NCBI RefSeq assembly: GCF_018252635.1
Contig: NZ_JAGTXM010000003.1
Coordinates: forward strand, 372,001-436,000
DNA: 64,000 nt
Direction: 5' to 3'
From: Citrobacter amalonaticus
Lineage (GTDB): Bacteria > Pseudomonadota > Gammaproteobacteria > Enterobacterales > Enterobacteriaceae
Every line of letters begins with the position of its first letter. Positions within the stretch are counted from its first letter, which is position 1. The translations under genes were made by a program, and so were the position numbers. Positions 58,209 to 64,000 of this stretch are shown one piece after another. The notes under the pieces were generated by a model. That model searched no databases. It was given only the letters and a program-made list of their open reading frames with translations, and was not told the DNA's origin.

Positions 58209-58277
58209 GCGCTCTATAATGAATGAAAAGAACGAGGGGATCTTCTCCTCGTTTTTGCTATCTGAGGGAAAGAAATC

Positions 58278-59267
58278 ATGGGACAACTGATCGACGGCGT
58301 CTGGCATGACACCTGGTACGACACCAAATCCACCGGGGGAAAATTTCAACGTTCTGTATCGGCATTTCGCAACTGGCTCACGGCGGATGGCGCGCCGGGT
58401 CCCTCCGGCGAAGGCGGTTTTGCGGCAGAAAAAGACCGCTATCACCTGTATGTTTCTCTTGCCTGTCCGTGGGCGCACCGTACGTTAATCCTGCGTAAGC
58501 TTAAGGGACTGGAGCCGTTTATCTCCGTTTCGGTTGTGCATCCACTGATGCTGGAAAACGGCTGGACCTTTGACGATGATTTTCCGGCGGCCACGGGCGA
58601 TACTTTATATCAGCACGAGTTTCTGTATCAGCTTTACCTGCACGCCGATCCTCATTACAGCGGCCGCGTCACCGTCCCCGTCTTATGGGATAAAAAGAAC
58701 CATACGATTGTCAGTAATGAATCTGCTGAAATCATTCGCATGTTCAATACGGCTTTTGATGCGCTGGGCGCAAAAGCCGGGGACTATTATCCGCCTGAAC
58801 TGCGCAACGAGATCGACGAACTGAATGGCTGGATTTATGACAACGTTAATAATGGCGTCTATAAAGCGGGCTTTGCCACCAGCCAGCAAGCCTATGACGA
58901 CGCCGTAGAAAACGTCTTTACCGCGCTGGCGCGACTGGAGCAGATCCTCGGTCAGCATCGCTATCTGACGGGTAATCGGCTCACAGAGGCAGATATTCGC
59001 TTGTGGACAACGCTCATCCGCTTTGATCAGGTCTATGTCACGCATTTCAAATGCGACAAGCATCGCATCAGCGACTACCTCAACCTGTATGGTTTCCTGC
59101 GCGATATTTATCAGATGCCAGGCATCGCAGACACGGTCAACTTTGACCATATCCGCAATCACTATTTCCGCAGTCATAAAACCATTAACCCGACGGGCAT
59201 TATTTCCATTGGCCCGTGGCAGGATCTCGATGAACCGCACGGCCGTGACAGCCGTTTCAAAGCGTAA
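58278..59267 (+). CDS. yqjG: glutathionyl-hydroquinone reductase
   Basis: This 329-residue Xi-class glutathione transferase has the catalytic C63 in LACPWAHRTLI, and the C-terminal helical domain with LTGNRLTEADIRLWTTLIRF. It reduces glutathionyl-hydroquinones to free hydroquinones. It lies downstream of yqjF and is followed by a run of hairpins. Confidence 0.97.
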   Translation: MGQLIDGVWHDTWYDTKSTGGKFQRSVSAFRNWLTADGAPGPSGEGGFAAEKDRYHLYVSLACPWAHRTLILRKLKGLEPFISVSVVHPLMLENGWTFDDDFPAATGDTLYQHEFLYQLYLHADPHYSGRVTVPVLWDKKNHTIVSNESAEIIRMFNTAFDALGAKAGDYYPPELRNEIDELNGWIYDNVNNGVYKAGFATSQQAYDDAVENVFTALARLEQILGQHRYLTGNRLTEADIRLWTTLIRFDQVYVTHFKCDKHRISDYLNLYGFLRDIYQMPGIADTVNFDHIRNHYFRSHKTINPTGIISIGPWQDLDEPHGRDSRFKA

Positions 59268-59270
59268 ATC

Positions 59271-59456
59271 AGGGCACCCTTCAGGGTGCCTCAGGCCGCT
59301 GACAAAGAAGGAAAAAACGTGGTTTTTCCTTCTTTGCGGTTATCAGTCGAAAATCAATAAATTGATTTTCCTGGTTTTTAATTAGGCGATTTCTGCTTGT
59401 CCGGTAGAGGGATGAGGTTTGTCATCACTCTCAAGGCACCCTTCAGGGTGCCTTAT
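59271..59456. repeat. cluster of four hairpins between yqjG and yhaH
   Basis: GGCACCCTTCAGGGTGCC occurs at 59273-59290 and again at 59435-59452 (as a 10+2+10 palindrome with flanks). Between them are a 14-bp stem (59303-59316 with 59323-59336) and a perfect palindrome GAAAATCAAT-AA-ATTGATTTTC (59349-59370). The first may terminate yqjG. Confidence 0.75.
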
Positions 59457-59552
59457 TAATTCACTATTCAAATATTTACCACCAAATCATTCGCATCTAT
59501 TCTTATTCTGATTGCTTTTAAAACAAGTGATTGTCATAAGATTGAGGCGAAA

Positions 59553-59924
59553 ATGGACTGGTATATAAAGGTTTTACGCAATTATGTCGGCTTCGGCGGT
59601 CGGGCCCGTCGTAAAGAATTCTGGATGTTTGTGCTGGTCAACATCATCTTCGCGTTCGTTCTGGGCGTACTGGATAAGATGTTGGGCTGGCAGCGTGCCG
59701 GAGGAGAGGGTGTACTGACGACGATTTACGCGATCCTCGTCTTTTTACCCAGTTGGGCCGTTCAGTTCCGGCGCCTGCACGACACCGATCGAACGGCCTG
59801 GTGGCTGTTATTGTTAGTTATTCCCGTAATCGGCTGGCTGGTGATCCTCATTTTTAGCTGTCAGGACGGTACGCCCGGCGAAAATCGCTTCGGACCGAAC
59901 CCGAAGCAAAACGAAATGCGTTGA
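59553..59924 (+). CDS. yhaH: DUF805 inner-membrane protein YhaH
   Basis: The 123-residue protein has three or four membrane helices and the DUF805 pattern: NYVGFGGRARRKEFWMFVLV, then QFRRLHDTDRTAWW. It is the E. coli YhaH orthologue, two residues longer. Function is not known; in E. coli its expression has been linked to YhaJ. It converges on yhaJ with a 57-base gap. Confidence 0.94.
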   Translation: MDWYIKVLRNYVGFGGRARRKEFWMFVLVNIIFAFVLGVLDKMLGWQRAGGEGVLTTIYAILVFLPSWAVQFRRLHDTDRTAWWLLLLVIPVIGWLVILIFSCQDGTPGENRFGPNPKQNEMR

Positions 59925-59981
59925 TCGGCTTCGGGGCAATCGGTTCGCCCCGAAAACGATCGTTCTGAACACAGTCGTCGC

Positions 59982-60878
59982 TTATTTCCTGGCAAACAGT
60001 TTTGGAATTTCACGCAGACACCAGGCTTTGGCTTCACCCATACTGTCTCGCCGCCAGGCCATAATGATGTCAATCTCGCTGGTTGATTCCGGGCTGACCA
60101 CGCGCAGCCGCCCTTCTGCAATATCCTGTTCCACCAGCGGATATGGCATCGTCGCCACCCCTAATCCTGCCAGTAACGCCTGACGCTTGTCTTCGATGGT
60201 GCTGACGGTGAGACGCGCTTGTTTATCCAGCAGTTGCACTGTTAACACCGGGCGCTCACGTGCGGTATCCGCAACCGCAACGCCGCGATACTTCACGCGC
60301 GTCACTTCCGACAGCGGTTCCGGCTCCTGATGAATCGGGTGATCCGGCGCAGCAACATAGACGTTCATCAGGGTATACAGCTTACGGGAGTTAATTTCTG
60401 ACGACGAACGGAAGTGCATGTCCGGAGCAACCACAATATCCGCCCGCCCCTGCTCCAGGCGTTCCCACGCTCCCGCCAGCACCTCGGTGATCACCGAAAG
60501 CTGCGTATTGGCTTTGACAGCCAGTTTGTCGATCAGCGGGAAAAAGGCCGGGGTCGGCACCAGCGCCTCGGTCACAATCGTCAGATGCGTCTCCCACCCT
60601 CGTGCCAGCGCCTCGGCGTCCGTGGTGAGCTTATCTGCCGCCTCGAGCAGCACCCGCCCCCTTTCCAGCAGCATGCGCCCAACGTTAGTGAATTTTGTTC
60701 GGTGTCCGGAGCGGTCAAACAACACCACATCCAGTTCTTCTTCCAGCTTCTGCATGGTGTAGCTGAGCGCAGACGGCACGCGTCCCAGTTCATCCGCCGC
60801 TGCAGCGAAGCTACCGCGGCGATCTATCGCGTCCATCACGCGTAATGCCTCAAGCGTTAACGCCCTTTCTTTGGCCAT
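59982..60878 (-). CDS. yhaJ: LysR-family regulator YhaJ
   Basis: The 298-residue protein is nearly identical to E. coli YhaJ. The winged helix lies at 1-65 (ALRVMDAIDRRGSFAAAADE LGRVPSALSYTMQKLEEEL), followed by a LysR effector domain. It activates yqjF and yhaK and senses aromatic compounds such as dinitrotoluene metabolites, and controls virulence genes in some E. coli. It is divergent from yhaK. Confidence 0.97.
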   Translation of the reverse strand: MAKERALTLEALRVMDAIDRRGSFAAAADELGRVPSALSYTMQKLEEELDVVLFDRSGHRTKFTNVGRMLLERGRVLLEAADKLTTDAEALARGWETHLTIVTEALVPTPAFFPLIDKLAVKANTQLSVITEVLAGAWERLEQGRADIVVAPDMHFRSSSEINSRKLYTLMNVYVAAPDHPIHQEPEPLSEVTRVKYRGVAVADTARERPVLTVQLLDKQARLTVSTIEDKRQALLAGLGVATMPYPLVEQDIAEGRLRVVSPESTSEIDIIMAWRRDSMGEAKAWCLREIPKLFARK

Positions 60879-60982
60879 ATCGTTCTCATTCAGGAAATTT
60901 GAACATACCGGGCAGAATATCTGGCTAACAATGCAGCGTCCAGCCCCTTAACATAAAAGGAAGTAAAGAGAGGTCAAGAACT

Positions 60983-61684
60983 ATGATTACTACCCGAACA
61001 GCCAAACAATGCGGACAAGCAGACTACGGATGGCTGCAGGCCCGTTATACCTTCTCCTTTGGACACTATTTCGACCCAAAACTGCTGGGCTTCGCGTCGC
61101 TGCGCGTGCTCAATCAGGAAGTACTGGCGCCCGGCGCGTCCTTCCAGCCGCGCACCTGGCCAAAGGTGGATGTGCTTAATCTGATCCTTGAAGGCGTTGC
61201 TGAGTATCGTGACAGCGAAGGCAACCATGTGCAGGCCCAGGCGGGTGAAGCGTTGCTGCTCGCGGCACAGCCGGGTATCAGCTACAGCGAGCATAATATC
61301 AGCAAAGACAAACCGCTTACGCGTATGCAGCTCTGGCTCGACGCCTGCCCTGAGCGCGAGAATGCCCTGGTACAGAAAGCAAAACTGACCAACGCTAAAC
61401 AACAGCTAATCGCTTCCCCCGACGGTGAGAACGGCAGTCTGCAGTTGCGCCAGCAGGCGTGGGTTCACCATATTGAGCTGAATCAGGGCGAGTCGTTAAG
61501 CTTTCAGTTGCACGGCCCACGCGCCTATTTGCAGTCCATTCACGGCACCTTTCACGCCGTTACCCACGATGAAGCGCGAGAAGCGCTATCCTGCGGCGAC
61601 GGGGCTTTTATTCGTGATGAAGCTAACATAACGCTCGTTGCCGATACGCCGTTGCGTGCTTTGCTGATAGATTTGCCGGTGTAA
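60983..61684 (+). CDS. yhaK: pirin-like bicupin YhaK
   Basis: The 233-residue protein matches E. coli YhaK, a redox-sensitive bicupin of the pirin family. Residues 15-45 contain DYGWLQARYTFSFGHYFDPK, but several pirin metal ligands are altered. A quercetinase-like activity is not shown. It is divergent from yhaJ, which controls it, and is followed by yhaL. Confidence 0.96.
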   Translation: MITTRTAKQCGQADYGWLQARYTFSFGHYFDPKLLGFASLRVLNQEVLAPGASFQPRTWPKVDVLNLILEGVAEYRDSEGNHVQAQAGEALLLAAQPGISYSEHNISKDKPLTRMQLWLDACPERENALVQKAKLTNAKQQLIASPDGENGSLQLRQQAWVHHIELNQGESLSFQLHGPRAYLQSIHGTFHAVTHDEAREALSCGDGAFIRDEANITLVADTPLRALLIDLPV

Positions 61685-61702
61685 TGGGTAATGGAGTGAC
61701 AT

Positions 61703-61864
61703 ATGAGCAAGAAAGCGAAAAAACAGGCCCCGACAGTCAAATCCGAAGTGGCGCAGACGCCTCCCGCCCCTCGTGCTTTTGGCTACGAGGAGATGTTGAC
61801 TGAGCTGGAAGCGATTGTTTCCGATGCCGAAGTTCGGTTAGCCGAAGAGGACGAAATCGCCTGA
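61703..61864 (+). CDS. yhaL: small protein YhaL
   Basis: This 53-residue frame from the ATG at 61703 encodes MSKKAKKQAPTVKSEV.. followed by FGYEEMLTELEAIVSDAEVR. It matches E. coli YhaL (54 residues). A GGAG lies upstream. It starts 18 bases after yhaK. A basic N-terminal half and an acidic helix resembling the small subunit of exonuclease VII (XseB) can be seen. Function unknown. Confidence 0.88.
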   Translation: MSKKAKKQAPTVKSEVAQTPPAPRAFGYEEMLTELEAIVSDAEVRLAEEDEIA

Positions 61865-61871
61865 CCTCCGT

Positions 61872-62150
61872 TGCCGGATGACGGCGCAAGCGCCTTATCC
61901 GGCCTACATAGATGCTTTACCGTAGGCCCGGTAAGCGAAGCGCCTTATCCGGCCTGCATAGATGCTTTACCGTAGGCCCGGTAAGCGAAGCGCCTTATCC
62001 GGCCTGCATAGATGCTTTACGTAGGCCCGATAAGCGAAAAGCGCCTTATCCGGCCTGCATAGATGCTTTACCGTAGGCCCGGTAAGCGAAGCGCCTTATC
62101 CGGCCTACATAGATGCTTTACGTAGGCCCGATAAGCGAAGCGCCATCGGG
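61872..62150. repeat. five-copy tandem REP/BIME array between yhaL and yhaM
   Basis: Five 50-51-bp units start at CGCCTTATCC (61891, 61941, 61991, 62042 and 62092). Each reads CGCCTTATCCGGCCTRCATA followed by GATGCTTTACCGTAGGCC. A partial REP flanks each end. Units differ by only a few bases, which suggests recent tandem expansion. Confidence 0.9.
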
Positions 62151-62153
62151 CAC

Positions 62154-63479
62154 TCAGCCATCCAGTGAATATGCTTTACGGGCCATGATCTCGATGATCT
62201 GCTTGTCCGTTTGCTGCATTGAATGGCAAGCCAGCGCGCACAGGTTGACAATAGATTGTTCCACATTGTGCGCAACAATCCCCTCGTTACCCGTAACCGC
62301 CGTATTGTCCAGCGCCATCAAGACCGCCTTCCACGCCGCAGAAGCACTGGTAGAGACTTTCATCGCACAACTGTTGGATGCCCCGTCGCAAATCATTCCG
62401 CTGACATCGCCAATCATGCTGCTGATCGCCATCGAAATCGTACTGTAGCGCCCTTCGTCCACCAGCCAGGCCATCCCTGCCGCGGCCCCCATCGCAGCGG
62501 TCGTTGCCGCACACAGCGCCGACAGACGCGGGAGCTGATGATGTATATAGATAGCACTCAGATGGGAAAGCATCAGCGCACGCGCCAGTTTCTCGTCGTC
62601 CGCGCCAAAGTGCTCGGCGACAACCATCACCGGTACCGTGGCGGTGATCCCCTGATTGCCTGAGCCGGAGTTGCTCATGGCAGGCAGCGTCGCACCGCCC
62701 ATGCGCGCATCCGACGCCGCGCTGGTGCGGATGAGGATTGCCGTCGAGAGATCGTTTGCCAGCAGACCGCGTGCGCACTGCTTTTCCAGCGTCGCGCCAA
62801 TGTGTAGCCCCCAGTTTCCCCGTAACCCTTCCTGTGACAGCGCGCCGTTGAGTCGGGCAGCGTCAAGAATAAAACGAATAGCATCGAACGGTACGGTATT
62901 CACAAACGCCAGAATCTCTTCCAGCGAGGTTTCAGAGAGCACCGCCAGCGGCGATTCCTGCGCCTCATCGCCCGCGTTCGCTTGCTGAGTAAACGTCACG
63001 CCGGTATGGGTTTCGATCCGCACAATGTGGGTATGGCCGCCGACAATAGTGACGCACGCCCAGCCGTCATGGCTATAGACTTTCGCCCGGGAAAACAGGA
63101 TGTCATCACAGGGTTGCTGCAACATCACCGATACCTTGCCGGCTTTCAGCATCGCCTTCGCATCGGCAATGGCCTGCGCGGAGGCATCTTTCAGCACCTC
63201 CAGTCCGGCATTCGCATCCCCACCCAGCGCCCCCAGCGCAGCGGCGATTGGCAACCCAACCATACCGGTTCCCGGCACCGTTACCCCCAATCCGTTTTTC
63301 ATCAGATTGGGCGAGACCCAGGCATCAATACGTTCCACCGTGCCATTCAGTTCAGCGGCCGCAACCGCTGCCGCCAGTGCCAGGGAGATCGGCTCCGTAC
63401 AACCTAAAGCCGGTTTCACCTCTTCCTGTACTGCGCGGATGAAACGCGACCACAACGGATTTTTTATCTTCTCAGACAT
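62154..63479 (-). CDS. cyuA: L-cysteine desulfidase (YhaM/CyuA)
   Basis: This 441-residue protein matches E. coli YhaM (436), also called CyuA, the main anaerobic cysteine-degrading enzyme. It makes pyruvate, ammonia and sulfide. Motifs include [33 protein letters not shown] and [17 protein letters not shown] with the cysteines for the 4Fe-4S cluster. It is downstream of the transporter yhaO in one operon, normally activated by CyuR (DecR). Confidence 0.95.
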   Translation of the reverse strand: MSEKIKNPLWSRFIRAVQEEVKPALGCTEPISLALAAAVAAAELNGTVERIDAWVSPNLMKNGLGVTVPGTGMVGLPIAAALGALGGDANAGLEVLKDASAQAIADAKAMLKAGKVSVMLQQPCDDILFSRAKVYSHDGWACVTIVGGHTHIVRIETHTGVTFTQQANAGDEAQESPLAVLSETSLEEILAFVNTVPFDAIRFILDAARLNGALSQEGLRGNWGLHIGATLEKQCARGLLANDLSTAILIRTSAASDARMGGATLPAMSNSGSGNQGITATVPVMVVAEHFGADDEKLARALMLSHLSAIYIHHQLPRLSALCAATTAAMGAAAGMAWLVDEGRYSTISMAISSMIGDVSGMICDGASNSCAMKVSTSASAAWKAVLMALDNTAVTGNEGIVAHNVEQSIVNLCALACHSMQQTDKQIIEIMARKAYSLDG

Positions 63480-63500
63480 AACAACAACCTTCAGGATAAA

Positions 63501-64000
63501 TCAGGAAAAAGCGAGGAACGGAGATACGCACAGCAGCAAACCGGTGACGATAATCAGATACAGCGACGCCCCTTTGTATTTGTGCAGCGCAGGCACTTTG
63601 TAGACCAGCCAGGCGGGGATCAAACATCCCACCATGCCGAATATGGGACTACAAATCGACGTAAAACTCAGAACCGGCGCGTTGAGCACGATAGCGCTCC
63701 AGGCCAGTAAAATGGCAAACAGCATGATGCCGCGCTGTACCAGCGTTTCATTGATCTTCTCAGCCGGCAGTTTGCGACGCAGAATGTTCATCACAATCCC
63801 CTGCGTTGCTTCGCGGAAACCTAAGTAGACGCCAAAGAACGCGGTCATCACGGCGAAAATGTTCAGGATGACGCTCACGATTTTCACCCAACCGGCGCCT
63901 GCGCCGCTGATGAACTGTGCGGCAATCGCCAGCGCGGAGATATTCTGCTCATAGGCTTTAACCGCTTCATCGTGTCCCATTGCCAGCGTAAAGGAGACGG
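63501..64000 (-). CDS. cyuP: YhaO (CyuP/DlsT) cysteine/serine transporter, C-terminal part
   Basis: The frame is open to the window edge, so only about the last 165 residues are present. They include LAMGHDEAVKAYEQNISALA, AFFGVYLGFREATQGIVMNI and five membrane segments, matching the end of E. coli YhaO. It is a hydroxy/aromatic amino acid permease-family importer that supplies cysteine (or D-serine) to CyuA. It lies 21 bases upstream of cyuA. Confidence 0.93.
   Translation of the reverse strand, partial: VSFTLAMGHDEAVKAYEQNISALAIAAQFISGAGAGWVKIVSVILNIFAVMTAFFGVYLGFREATQGIVMNILRRKLPAEKINETLVQRGIMLFAILLAWSAIVLNAPVLSFTSICSPIFGMVGCLIPAWLVYKVPALHKYKGASLYLIIVTGLLLCVSPFLAFS

Noticed and set aside
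61872-62150. CRISPR-like array
   Set aside because: The repeats are contiguous REP units with no unique spacers, and no cas genes are near.

Overview
The window is enterobacterial chromosome. Gene order and protein sequences match the Escherichia/Salmonella/Citrobacter group. The RpoD here is 615 residues and carries the Salmonella/Citrobacter-type acidic N-terminal insertion, so a Citrobacter-like host is my best guess (inferred from recalled sequences, not searched). The backbone runs tsaD / rpsU-dnaG-rpoD, mug and ileX, then from yqjH-yqjI through aer, patA, fadH, rlmG, ygjP, ygjR, alx, sstT, ygjV, uxaAC, exuT, exuR, yqjA-mzrA, yqjCDEK, yqjF, yqjG, yhaH, yhaJ, yhaK, yhaL and yhaM(cyuA)-yhaO. 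The ebg-ygjI-ygjJ-ygjK segment found between patA and fadH in E. coli K-12 is absent.

The 3' end of tRNA-Ile2 (ileX, 5215-5290) is an integration hot spot. A 46-bp piece of it is repeated exactly at 20995-21040 and imperfectly at 23794-23839, giving two islands in tandem. Island 1 (5245-21040, about 15.8 kb) has a tyrosine integrase, an AlpA-like excisionase, a ribbon-helix-helix regulator facing an Icd-like gene, a RepA-like AAA helicase with an iteron-rich putative origin, and a head-and-packaging module. That module holds capsid, protease, portal, two connectors, HNH, TerS and TerL. There is no tail, lysis or late-control gene, which is the hallmark of capsid-forming phage-inducible chromosomal islands (cf-PICI). 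Beside attL it carries a toxin-antitoxin-chaperone operon: HigB-like toxin, XRE antitoxin and SecB-like chaperone. It also carries a moron-like gene for a protein of seven 17-residue repeats.

Island 2 (21041-23839) is small and decayed. It has an hcp fragment, an intact pair of a predicted peptidoglycan amidase effector and a secreted immunity protein (type VI secretion cargo), and a broken IS256-family transposase.

From 24414 to 33736 lies an organosulfur gene block. One operon encodes an ABC transporter with two binding proteins, an SsuD-like flavin monooxygenase and an acyl-CoA-dehydrogenase-like monooxygenase. A LysR regulator separates it from a divergent pair: a Gln-type thiol dioxygenase (3-mercaptopropionate dioxygenase-like) and a four-domain rhodanese. 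Together they could take up sulfonates or sulfones, release sulfite and process thiols or persulfides.

Regulatory signals that can be read directly include sigma-28 promoters for both chemoreceptors, a sigma-54 promoter before patA, paired YqjI operators with a Fur box, the yybP-ykoY/alx leader with two terminators, a CRP site at uxaCA/exuT, ERIC elements in the rpsU-dnaG-rpoD operon, and several REP/BIME arrays.
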